Positions 12,061 through 19,765 of a stretch of DNA of 64,000 nucleotides are shown piece after piece. The notes beneath the pieces were generated by a model. It was not told where the DNA came from, ran no database searches, and saw only the letters and a list, made by a program, of their open reading frames with translations. The position numbers were made by a program, and so were the translations under genes. Within the stretch, counting starts at the first letter, position 1. Each line of letters starts with the position of its first letter. This stretch comes from Mycolicibacterium sp. J2 (GTDB taxonomy: Bacteria; Actinomycetota; Actinomycetes; Mycobacteriales; Mycobacteriaceae), in assembly GCF_026240945.1 (NCBI RefSeq), contig NZ_JAPFPY010000008.1, positions 173,165 to 237,164 of the forward strand, given 5' to 3'.

Positions 12061-13214
12061 CTTTCGGCCTCGACGACGTCGAGTATCTGCGTAGCGACCA
12101 AGGCCGGGCCGCGCTGGCCGAAGTCGATGGTTACCGGCTGACCGAGGCCAGTCGGGTGGCCGATATCGCTTCGGCTCGAACGTCTTTCGGTGACCATGCC
12201 GCGGTTCTGGTGGAGACGGTGCTGTTGCGGCGTAAGGCCGCTGCCAAGTTCGCCGACCCGTCGGGCTGGCTGTTCACCGACGAGGCGTTGCAGCAGTGCA
12301 CCGCTGAGCCGGTGGCCCGGCACCGGGCCGCGCGGCTGGCCGGCAGGCCCGTGCATGACGTGACGTGTTCGGTCGGTGCGGAGTTGGCCGCCCTGCGGGG
12401 CACCGCCGAGGTACTACTGGGCAGCGATCTGGACCCGGTGCGACTTGCCATGGCCCGCAACAATGTCGCGGGGGTGCAGCTGTGCCGCGCCGATGCGTTG
12501 GCACCGGTCACCCGCGACACCGTCGTGGTGGCCGACCCGGCCCGGCGCAGTGCGGGGCGGCGGCGGTTCGACCCGCGCGATTACACCCCGGCGCTGGACC
12601 TGCTGCTGGAGGCCTACCGCGGGCGTGACCTGGTGGTGAAGTGCGCCCCCGGAATCGATTTCGGTCAACTCGGTGAGCTCGGTTTCCGCGGTGAGATCGA
12701 GGTGTGCTCACTGGGCGGCAGTGTGCGTGAGGCCTGCCTGTGGTCGGCCGGGCTGGCCACCGCGGGGCGCCGGGCCACCCTGCTGGATCGTGGCGAGCAG
12801 ATCACCGACACCGATCCCGACGACTGCCCGGTGGCACCGGCAGGACGCTGGATCGTCGACCCAGACGGCGCCGTGGTGCGGGCCGGACTGGTACGCCAGT
12901 ACGGGACCAGGCACGGGCTATGGCAACTGGATCCCGATATCGCCTATCTGTCCGGTGACGAATTGCCAGAGGGTGTCCGGGGTTTCGAGGTGCTCGCCGA
13001 GATCGGATTCGACGAGAAGCGGTTGCGCCGGGAACTGAGCGCGCGTGACGTGGGGGCGGTCGAGATTCTGGTGCGCGGTGTGGACGTCGACCCGGACGCG
13101 TTGCGGCGACGCCTCAAACCGCGGGGCACCGAGCGGCTCAGCGTGGTGATCACTCGGATCGGCACCGGTGCGGCAAGCCGCGCGGTGGCGTTCATTTGTC
13201 GGCCGTCGCGATGA
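11994..13214 (+). CDS. THUMP-like/SAM-dependent methyltransferase (Rv3037c-like), start uncertain
   Basis: The family-conserved region begins near 12061 (FGLDDVEYLR) and continues with DVTCSVGAELAAL, GSDLDPVRLAMARNN and VVADPARRSAGRRR, a methyltransferase core. No ATG, GTG or TTG lies in frame between 11997 and 12167. The listed GTG 11994 gives 406 residues and overlaps the previous gene by 67 nt. GTG 12168 would remove conserved N-terminal sequence, and CTG/CTA initiation near 12058 would need a rare start. In M. tuberculosis the syntenic gene lies in the MGLP region. Identity is fairly sure; the start is not. Confidence 0.75.
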   Translation: MAPGGAQGLVLQRDGHRGQAVLAFGLDDVEYLRSDQGRAALAEVDGYRLTEASRVADIASARTSFGDHAAVLVETVLLRRKAAAKFADPSGWLFTDEALQQCTAEPVARHRAARLAGRPVHDVTCSVGAELAALRGTAEVLLGSDLDPVRLAMARNNVAGVQLCRADALAPVTRDTVVVADPARRSAGRRRFDPRDYTPALDLLLEAYRGRDLVVKCAPGIDFGQLGELGFRGEIEVCSLGGSVREACLWSAGLATAGRRATLLDRGEQITDTDPDDCPVAPAGRWIVDPDGAVVRAGLVRQYGTRHGLWQLDPDIAYLSGDELPEGVRGFEVLAEIGFDEKRLRRELSARDVGAVEILVRGVDVDPDALRRRLKPRGTERLSVVITRIGTGAASRAVAFICRPSR

Positions 13215-13276
13215 CGTCACAGGTAATCTGGCGGCGACGGCGTCCGTGCCGTCCCGGACCCGGAGGATGTCACCCG

Positions 13277-13963
13277 ATGCGAGTTGTTTCGCTGGTCGTG
13301 TCTGTTGTGCTGCTGGGGTCCGCCGGCACGGCCATGGCCTCGGCCGCCCCGCCGAAATGTTCCGATGTGGGCGGTAACCCGGGGCCGGACGCGACCTGCG
13401 TGGTGCAGGCCACGGAACCGGCCTACACGCTGAACATCACGTTCCCGACCGATTTCCCGGACCAGAACGCCGTCTTCGATTACGTCAAGCAGACCCGCGA
13501 CGGGTTCCTGAACGTCGCACGGACGCCGGACTCGCGCGGTATGCCCTACGAGTTGGACACCACCACAACGAAGTACGACTCGTCGGTGCCGCCCCGGAAC
13601 ACGCAGTCGGTGGTCTTCACCACCTACCAGAACGTCGGCGGCGCGCACCCGCAGACCTTCTACAAGGCCTTCAACTGGGATCAGACGCTGCGCAAGCCGA
13701 TCACGTTCGAGAACCTGTTCCGCGCCGGCACCGACCCGTTGCCTGCGATCTTCCCCGTGGTGCAGGCCGAACTGGCCAAGCAGTCGGGTCTGTTCAATCC
13801 GGTGGCGCCGGCGGCGGGCCTGGACCCGGCGAACTATCAGAACTTCGCGATCACCAACGACGCGATCATCTTCTTCTTCAGCCAGGGTGAGCTGTTGCCG
13901 GAAGCCGCCGGGGCCGTGCAGGTGTCCGTGCCGCGCGGGCCGATCGATCCCATGATGGCCTGA
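13277..13963 (+). CDS. Secreted MPT64/TB22.2-family protein (Rv3036c-like)
   Basis: A 228-residue secreted protein with a clear signal peptide (MRVVSLVVSVVLLGSAGTAMASA, cleavage near residue 24). The mature part strongly resembles mycobacterial MPT64/TB22.2: PAYTLNITFP, QTRDGFL, TYQNVGGAHPQTFYKAF, NYQNFAITND and FFFSQGELLPEAAG. The fold is that of DUF3298/RsiV-type proteins. M. tuberculosis Rv3036c has been described as a cell-wall esterase, and MPT64 is an immunodominant antigen. GGAGG at 13262-13266 lies 10 nt before ATG 13277. It sits at the Rv3036c position. Confidence 0.88.
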   Translation: MRVVSLVVSVVLLGSAGTAMASAAPPKCSDVGGNPGPDATCVVQATEPAYTLNITFPTDFPDQNAVFDYVKQTRDGFLNVARTPDSRGMPYELDTTTTKYDSSVPPRNTQSVVFTTYQNVGGAHPQTFYKAFNWDQTLRKPITFENLFRAGTDPLPAIFPVVQAELAKQSGLFNPVAPAAGLDPANYQNFAITNDAIIFFFSQGELLPEAAGAVQVSVPRGPIDPMMA

Positions 13964-13965
13964 GT

Positions 13966-15291
13966 TCAGGCCGGGGCGAAACCGTAGACTTGGCCGTCAC
14001 TGGTCGCGGTGATCACGCGGCGATCATGTCCGACCGACACCCCGACCGGCCATCCCGTGGCCTCTGGGAGCCCGTAGCGGTTCAGCGGATGCCCGTCGGT
14101 CGGGTCGAAGGCCAACAGCGCCAAGCCGTTCGCACCGTCGCGGGTCACGGTGTACGCCACCCGTGCGCCGGCCTGACTCGAGGTCGACAGCGGCTCGGTG
14201 TCGGCACGGGTCCAGGCGATCTTGCCGTCGGGGTTGATGCCCACCAGTTCGGCGCCCGGTCCGCCGCCGGCGACGATCACGCCCTGCGGTGACACCGACG
14301 GTGGCGTCTGGGGCTGGAAGCCCAGTGCCACCGACCATTTCGCTGTGCCGTTGGCGGTGTCGACGGCCCACAGCTTGCCGTCGCGCCCGTTGACGTAGGC
14401 GGTGCGGCCATCGGCCGAGAGCACCGGCGCGGCGAGCGGGCCACCCCCCACCGCGGTGCTGGTCCATTCGCGGGTCAGCATCGGTGTCTGGTTCGGCTTG
14501 TAGCGCAGGCCGATCAGTTCCGGGGCTGCTGCCTGGGGTTCCCACAGGGTGGCCACCACGATGCCGGTGTCCGGGGAGAACGCGGGCGCCGCCGCCACCG
14601 GGCACCCACGCCGGGCTGGCGGGCAATCCTGCAGGCCGCGTTGCGCATCCGTCGGGTCCACCCCCGCCACCAAGTCCAGCGGGGTGCCGATCACGGTGCC
14701 GCGGTGGGCGTCGAACACCAGCACCTGGCCCAGATGAGTGACCACCAGCAGCTGGCCGGGGTCCAGCAGTCGTGGTGTGGTGGGCATCCCGATGACGGGT
14801 TCGCGCCAGCGGATCCACTGGGTCGGCGGGAATGACATCACGGCGCCCGGTTGGCCGACGTACAGGTTGTCGAAGCCATCGATGAGCGGGCTCGACATGC
14901 CACCACCCTGCCACAGTCGGGTGCACCAGCGCTGTCTGCCGTCGTTGTCGCTCTCCCACAGCATCAGCGAGCAGCCGTCGGGGGTCTGGGCGTTGGCGGC
15001 CAGGTAGCCACCGGCGCCCAGGGCGACCTGCGCGCCGAGCTGGCCCTTGACCGAACGGCTCCACTCCAGCTTCAGGGTGTTCGCCCCGTCGACCGGGCTG
15101 TAACTGCTGTTGGCGGCATCGGCGTACTGGGCCGACCAGCCCTGGGCGGGATGCGCCTGGACCCAGGAGTCGGTGTTTCCACAGGAAGTCACGGTCAGCG
15201 CCGCGACACCCAGCACAGCAGCGAACCGGCGTATCGCCGTAGTGGGAGCAGGCAACGTCGTGGAAGCAGGCAACGTCGTGGAAGCAGGCAT
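13966..15291 (-). CDS. PQQ-like beta-propeller lipoprotein (Rv3035-like)
   Basis: A 441-residue protein with an N-terminal hydrophobic segment ending in TVTSC, a plausible lipobox near residue 37. It is followed by propeller repeats of the PQQ_2 type (for example LWAVDTANGTAKW and VFDAHRGTVIGTP). It is probably an extracytoplasmic lipoprotein of unknown role. The first 13 codons are made of an 18-bp tandem repeat encoding PASTTL units, each containing ATG or TTG in frame, so the exact start is ambiguous. It diverges from the acyltransferase gene at 15339. Confidence 0.8.
   Translation of the reverse strand: MPASTTLPASTTLPAPTTAIRRFAAVLGVAALTVTSCGNTDSWVQAHPAQGWSAQYADAANSSYSPVDGANTLKLEWSRSVKGQLGAQVALGAGGYLAANAQTPDGCSLMLWESDNDGRQRWCTRLWQGGGMSSPLIDGFDNLYVGQPGAVMSFPPTQWIRWREPVIGMPTTPRLLDPGQLLVVTHLGQVLVFDAHRGTVIGTPLDLVAGVDPTDAQRGLQDCPPARRGCPVAAAPAFSPDTGIVVATLWEPQAAAPELIGLRYKPNQTPMLTREWTSTAVGGGPLAAPVLSADGRTAYVNGRDGKLWAVDTANGTAKWSVALGFQPQTPPSVSPQGVIVAGGGPGAELVGINPDGKIAWTRADTEPLSTSSQAGARVAYTVTRDGANGLALLAFDPTDGHPLNRYGLPEATGWPVGVSVGHDRRVITATSDGQVYGFAPA
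15248..15290. repeat. 18-bp tandem repeat at a gene start
   Basis: GCAGGCAACGTCGTGGAA is present twice (15248-15265 and 15266-15283), followed by the partial unit GCAGGCA to 15290. On the minus strand it encodes ASTTLP units at the N-terminus of the beta-propeller lipoprotein. Copy number can vary without shifting the frame. Confidence 0.85.
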
Positions 15292-15324
15292 CGAGTCCCG
15301 AGACTATCGGGTCTCACCCTCGCG

Positions 15325-15330
15325 TAGGCT
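15325..15330 (+). promoter_or_regulatory. Predicted -10 hexamer TAGGCT
   Basis: TAGGCT lies 8 nt before the ATG at 15339 in the 47-nt divergent intergenic region. Confidence 0.4.
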
Positions 15331-15338
15331 GACCGGCC

Positions 15339-16076
15339 ATGACGACGATGTGGGGCGCGCCTCTTCACAAGAGGTGGCGCGGTTCTCGACTGCGTGATCC
15401 GCGTCAGGCGCGATTCTTGACCGCCGACTCGTTGCGCTGGGTGCTGGCCAACAAGGCGTACACGCCGTGGTACCTGGTGCGGTACTGGCGGCTGCTGAAA
15501 TTCAAGCTGGCCAACCCGCACATCATCACCCGCGGCATGGTGTTCCTGGGCAAGGGTGTGGAGATTCAGGCCACCCCGGAGCTGTCCACCATGGAGATCG
15601 GGCGGTGGGTGCACATCGGGGACAAGAACACCATCCGGTGTCACGAGGGGTCGCTGCGTATCGGCGACAAGGTGGTGCTGGGCCGCGACAACGTGATCAA
15701 CACCTACCTGGACATCGAGCTGGGTGACTCGGTGCTGATGGCCGACTGGTGCTACGTCTGCGACTTCGACCACAAGATGGACAGCCTGGAGTTGCCCATC
15801 AAGGACCAGGGCATCGTCAAGAGCCCGCTGCGGATCGGGCCGGACACCTGGGTCGCGGCGAAGGTGACCATTCTGCGCGGGACGTCGATCGGCCGTGGTT
15901 GTGTGCTCGGCGCGCACGCCGTGGTCAAGGGGGAGATCCCGGACTACTCCATCGCCGTCGGCGCCCCGGCCAAGGTGGTCAAGAACCGCAAGGTGGCGTG
16001 GGACGCGTCGGCCGCCGACCGGGCCGAACTGGCGGCGGCACTGGCCGATATCGAGCGGAAGAAAGCCGCGCGTTAG
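15339..16076 (+). CDS. Left-handed beta-helix acyltransferase (Rv3034c-like)
   Basis: A 245-residue hexapeptide-repeat transferase. Repeats run from about residue 75 to 215 (MEIGRWVHIGDKN, LRIGDKVVLG, IRIGPDTWVAAK and others), ending in VGAPAKVVKNRK, which is typical of maltose/galactoside O-acetyltransferases. M. tuberculosis Rv3034c is the putative acetyltransferase of the MGLP cluster, so O-acylation of the polysaccharide is a reasonable inference. The basic C-terminus overlaps the convergent ArsR gene by 4 nt. Confidence 0.87.
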   Translation: MTTMWGAPLHKRWRGSRLRDPRQARFLTADSLRWVLANKAYTPWYLVRYWRLLKFKLANPHIITRGMVFLGKGVEIQATPELSTMEIGRWVHIGDKNTIRCHEGSLRIGDKVVLGRDNVINTYLDIELGDSVLMADWCYVCDFDHKMDSLELPIKDQGIVKSPLRIGPDTWVAAKVTILRGTSIGRGCVLGAHAVVKGEIPDYSIAVGAPAKVVKNRKVAWDASAADRAELAAALADIERKKAAR

Positions 16077-16834
16077 TCCCAGTCGATCCCGAAGTGTTCG
16101 GCCAGCGCCGCCCGGCCGCGGTCGGTGACGAGCACCGCGCGCCCGGTGTGCGCCCGCTTGATCCACGTCGCCGCCATGAAGCGGTCCAGCAGCGCGCGGC
16201 CCAGCGCTCCGGACAGGTGATGTCGCTGCTCGGTCCAGTCGACGCAGTAGCCGATGAATGTCCGTGCACCGGTTGGTAATTCGACGCCGATATCGGCGAA
16301 GAAAGCCCGCCCGTCTGGGCTCAGTTCGTAATCGATGTCATGGCCGGGCCGGCTCAGCCCGTCGCCGCGGTCGCGATGCGGCCGGTAGTGGCCGTCGCCG
16401 CCGGTGAGCATGTCACGCTCCAGCAGGCTGCCCATCACGGCGACGCCGAGGCGCCCGGCGAGATGGTCGTAACAGGTGCGGGCGGACCGTAAGCGGGCCG
16501 CGCGGGTGCCCTCGCGCAGGGAACGCACCGGTTGGGCGGGTGCCAGCCGGCCCAGCTGTTCCAGCAGTGCGCCGACCTGCGGGCCGGCCAGCCGGTAGTA
16601 CCGGTGCCTGCCCTGGGTGTGCACCGTGAGCAGGCCCGCCTCGGTCAGCTTGGCCAAATGCCCGCTGGCGGTGGACCGGGCGATGCCGGCCTCGGTGGCC
16701 AGCACGCTGGCGGGCAGTGCACGGCCGTCGTCTAGGGTCAGCAGCACCTTGCATCGGGCCGGATCGGCCAGCAGGGCAGCGACGCTGGCAATATCGGCGT
16801 CGCCGTGGGTGGGTAGTTCGGCGACATCACGCAT
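16073..16834 (-). CDS. ArsR-family transcriptional regulator
   Basis: A 253-residue protein with an N-terminal ArsR winged helix (LLADPARCKVLLTL, ARSTASGHLAKLTEAGLL). The extended C-terminal part, about 150 residues, is unlike classical metal sensors. No CxC-type metal site is seen in the helix region, so it probably senses an organic ligand. ATG 16834 overlaps the upstream MFS stop by 8 nt, so the two form an operon and it is likely to control the efflux gene. The pair is inserted between the Rv3034c- and Rv3032-like genes. Confidence 0.82.
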   Translation of the reverse strand: MRDVAELPTHGDADIASVAALLADPARCKVLLTLDDGRALPASVLATEAGIARSTASGHLAKLTEAGLLTVHTQGRHRYYRLAGPQVGALLEQLGRLAPAQPVRSLREGTRAARLRSARTCYDHLAGRLGVAVMGSLLERDMLTGGDGHYRPHRDRGDGLSRPGHDIDYELSPDGRAFFADIGVELPTGARTFIGYCVDWTEQRHHLSGALGRALLDRFMAATWIKRAHTGRAVLVTDRGRAALAEHFGIDWD

Positions 16835-18155
16835 GGCATACCTCCTTGGCGCGCACCCGGAAGGCGAGTAGGGCACCGCCGAGTTCGACGGTGCCACCGA
16901 CGACCAGTGCCGCGCGAACGCCTGCCGTTGCCAGCACCGTCCCGACTACCGCGATGCCCATCGTGACGCCGAGCAGCCGGGCCAGGTTCGTCAGGCCGGC
17001 GGCCAGCCCCGACCGTTCAACGGGCACGGCGGACAGCACCACGGTGACCGCGGGGCCGGTGTTGAACGCCAGCCCTGCGCCGACCAGCACGAAGGTCGTG
17101 GCCAGCAGGAGGATATGGGCGTCGGGGCCCACGGCGGCGTAGGCCAGGATGCCGGCCCCCATCAGTGTCAGGCCGATGACCATGGGTGGACGGGGGCCGG
17201 TGCGGCGCGCGACGCGGTTGACCATCGGGATCAGTGCCAGGTAGGTCAGCGGCATTGGGAGGAACCACAGTGCGGTGGCCAGTGCGCTGGCACCGCGCTG
17301 CTGCTGAAAGGCCTGGCTGTTCAACCACATCAACGAGTACACCCCGAACGTCATGGCGAATGTGGCGCCCAGGCCGACGGCCAGTTGCCGGTTGCGTGCG
17401 AGGTCGGCGGGAACGGCCGGTTCGGGGGTGCGGCGCTGCCACCAGAGGAAGGCGGCGCCGGCAATCACGACGACCGCAATCAGGGCGGTGGTTTTCCCGG
17501 TGCCCAGTGAGCGGCCCTCCACCAACACCAGGGTCAGCGTCGCCAGCGACACCATGGCCAGCAGTTGGCCCGGCACATCGGATTGGCGGCTGTCGGGGTC
17601 GCGGGATTCGGGCAGATACCGATACGACAGGGCCAGCGCGGTCAGGCAGACGGGCGCGTTGAGCCAGAAGATGTAGCGCCAACCCAAGGTGTCGGTCAGT
17701 ACGCCGCCGAGCACCGGGCCCAGCGCGGTGCTGCTCGCGGCCGCCATCGCCCAGGCGGCGGTGGCTTTGGCGCGTCCCGCGGCGTCGGGGAAGGCGGCAG
17801 CGGCGATGGCCAGCCCCTGCGGCAGCATGATCCCGGCGGCGACACCCTGCACGGCCCGGGCAGTCAGCAGAACCCCGAGGTGCGGGGCGACCGCGCAACC
17901 GAACGAGGCCACGGCGAACAGCGCCAGGCCGATGCGCAGCACCGCGCGGCGTCCGAACCGGTCACCCGCGGCGCCCGCGGTCAGCAGTACCGCGGCGAAC
18001 GCGACGTTGTAGGCGTCGGCGGCCCATTGGGCGGCGGACACCCCGCCCCCGAATTCGGCGCGGATGGCCGGTAACGCCAGATTGACGGCGTTGCTGTCGA
18101 TCAACCCGACGAACAGACCGAGGTACGCGGCGACGAGCGTGGGGATGGTGCGCAT
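16827..18155 (-). CDS. MFS drug-efflux transporter, DHA2 type (14 helices)
   Basis: A 442-residue multi-pass membrane protein beginning MRTIPTLVAAYLGLFVGLIDSNAVNLALPAI, with the MFS motif A region GDRFGRR and motif C region GPVLGGVLTD. These place it with DHA2 multidrug exporters. The reading frame stays open upstream to 19469, but that part is antisense to the DUF222 gene. ATG 18155 starts the first helix and follows TACCGT by 6 nt. It is transcribed with the ArsR gene. Confidence 0.87.
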   Translation of the reverse strand: MRTIPTLVAAYLGLFVGLIDSNAVNLALPAIRAEFGGGVSAAQWAADAYNVAFAAVLLTAGAAGDRFGRRAVLRIGLALFAVASFGCAVAPHLGVLLTARAVQGVAAGIMLPQGLAIAAAAFPDAAGRAKATAAWAMAAASSTALGPVLGGVLTDTLGWRYIFWLNAPVCLTALALSYRYLPESRDPDSRQSDVPGQLLAMVSLATLTLVLVEGRSLGTGKTTALIAVVVIAGAAFLWWQRRTPEPAVPADLARNRQLAVGLGATFAMTFGVYSLMWLNSQAFQQQRGASALATALWFLPMPLTYLALIPMVNRVARRTGPRPPMVIGLTLMGAGILAYAAVGPDAHILLLATTFVLVGAGLAFNTGPAVTVVLSAVPVERSGLAAGLTNLARLLGVTMGIAVVGTVLATAGVRAALVVGGTVELGGALLAFRVRAKEVCHA

Positions 18156-18161
18156 GACCCG

Positions 18162-18167
18162 ACGGTA
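18162..18167 (-). promoter_or_regulatory. Predicted -10 hexamer TACCGT (minus strand)
   Basis: It reads TACCGT on the minus strand and ends 6 nt before the MFS ATG at 18155, indicating a leaderless transcript for the MFS-ArsR operon. Confidence 0.4.
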
Positions 18168-18307
18168 TGGCCGGGACGATTCGGTGCCGGCCGAATCATC
18201 CTCATCGCTTAGGTGAGCTAGGTATCTGCGGAATTGGGTAGTTTGGCTAAGCGAAGAGGCTGTCGCGACGGCGGAAATTTGATGCGTGATGCGTCGGTGG
18301 GGCCGAC

Positions 18308-18328
18308 TAAAATCGAACACATGTTCGA
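18308..18328 (+). promoter_or_regulatory. LexA SOS box over the start of the DUF222/HNH gene
   Basis: TCGAACACATGTTCGA (18313-18328) is a perfect match to the mycobacterial LexA consensus TCGAAC-N4-GTTCGA. It overlaps a TAAAAT -10 hexamer (18308-18313) and contains the ATG of the downstream gene (18321). LexA binding would block transcription initiation, so the gene should be DNA-damage inducible. Confidence 0.88.
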
Positions 18329-19763
18329 CGAAAGTCTTCGCGCGGAACGCCGGCAAGCCGCCGCAGCGCTGGAGTCCATGGCTGCCGCCAGCCGTCGGGA
18401 GAACGCCGCTGGAGCGGCCCGGCTGTCGGCCATCGCCGATCTCTATCAGATCCGCTCGCCCGAGGATGACGTGGAGAAAGTCAACTGGGTGATCGACGGT
18501 TACAGCGGCTTGGCAGCGGAGGTCGCCGCTGCACAAGGCGTCTCGCAGCGGCGGGCCAAGGCGCAGGTGGAGTTGGCCATCGCCTTGCGTGAGCGACTGC
18601 CCGCGGTGGCCGCCGTGTATGCCACCGGTGCGGTCGACCGGCGCCTCATCGCGACCGTGGTGGCGCGTACCGATCTGGTCGAGGATCCTGCGCGGTTGAC
18701 CGCCATCGATGCCAAAATCGCCGCCAAAGTTGCCGGATGGGCCCGCTATTCGGGCCCGCAGCAACAGAAACGCGTCGACGAGATCATCGCCCGCACCGAT
18801 CCGGCCGGTGTGCGTGCTCCGCGCCCCGCCGTCGAAAAACGGCGCGTCGACATCGACCCCGGACCACCCGGTGTCACCGATATCTGGGCCCGCGCACGCG
18901 CCGCCGATGCCGCGGCCTTCGACGCCGCGCTGAACGTGCTCGCCGACGGGGTGTGCCGAGGAGATCCGCGAACCAAGGCGCAGCGTCGCGCCGACGCCAT
19001 CGGAGCGCTGGCGATGGGCCGCCCGTTGGCCTGTCAGTGCGGTCAGGACAATTGCCCCGCCATCGAGGTCACCGCGGCGCCTGTCAACGGCAAGTTCGTG
19101 ATCCACGTGATCGCCGATCGCGCCGGGCTCACCGGTGATCCGCGTGCACTGGCGTTGCTGTCCGACCATGGGCTGATCCCCGGCGAACAGATCGCCCAGC
19201 TCGTTGTCGGTGGAGCCACGGTGAAGCGGGTGAAAATCCCACCGGCGCAGGCCGAACCCGGGTATCGGCCTAGTACCGCACTCGCCGATTTCGTTCGCTG
19301 CCGCGACCTGACATGCCGATTCCCCGGTTGCAATGTTGCCGCGGTCGATTGCGATATCGACCACACGGTCCCATGGCCGGCGGGGCCGACACACCCGTCG
19401 AATCTCAAGCTGCTCTGTCGATTTCACCATCTGCTCAAGACCTTCCACTCCGGCTGGAGTGACTTTCAATTACCGGACGGTGCGGTTGTCTGGGCGACGC
19501 CGAGCGGCAACACGTACATCACCACGCCAGACGGCGCGCACTGGTTCCCGGCGCTGGGAACCCCTACGGGAACACCGACGCTCGGCCGCGCAGATCCTGC
19601 TGCCGGGCGCGAATTGAAGATGCCAACCCGTCGACGGACGCGCGCCAAAGAGCGGGCCCAGCGGATCAAAGCCGAACGGGCAGCCAATCAAGCGCACATC
19701 GACGAACGGAAGGAGCGGTTACGTCGAGAGCAAGCCAATGAGCAAGGAGTCCCCCCGTTTTGA
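18321..19763 (+). CDS. 13E12-repeat family protein: DUF222 with HNH endonuclease domain
   Basis: A 480-residue protein. An N-terminal DUF222 domain (about residues 1-310) is followed by an HNH nuclease domain with CRFPGC and DIDHTVPW (first His H348), an Asn in SNLKLLC and the final RFHH. A Lys/Arg-rich C-terminal tail follows. In M. tuberculosis this family is multicopy (13E12 repeats) and several members are SOS-regulated. Here a consensus LexA box covers the start codon. The biological target is unknown. ATG 18321 is chosen from the -10/start spacing of 7 nt. The gene lies inside the MGLP region and is probably an insertion. Confidence 0.9.
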   Translation: MFDESLRAERRQAAAALESMAAASRRENAAGAARLSAIADLYQIRSPEDDVEKVNWVIDGYSGLAAEVAAAQGVSQRRAKAQVELAIALRERLPAVAAVYATGAVDRRLIATVVARTDLVEDPARLTAIDAKIAAKVAGWARYSGPQQQKRVDEIIARTDPAGVRAPRPAVEKRRVDIDPGPPGVTDIWARARAADAAAFDAALNVLADGVCRGDPRTKAQRRADAIGALAMGRPLACQCGQDNCPAIEVTAAPVNGKFVIHVIADRAGLTGDPRALALLSDHGLIPGEQIAQLVVGGATVKRVKIPPAQAEPGYRPSTALADFVRCRDLTCRFPGCNVAAVDCDIDHTVPWPAGPTHPSNLKLLCRFHHLLKTFHSGWSDFQLPDGAVVWATPSGNTYITTPDGAHWFPALGTPTGTPTLGRADPAAGRELKMPTRRRTRAKERAQRIKAERAANQAHIDERKERLRREQANEQGVPPF

Positions 19764-19765
19764 CC

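Noticed and set aside
16827..19469. An 880-codon minus-strand open frame
   Set aside because: Only the part from 18155 down encodes an MFS protein. The upstream half is antisense to the DUF222/HNH gene and has no family features.
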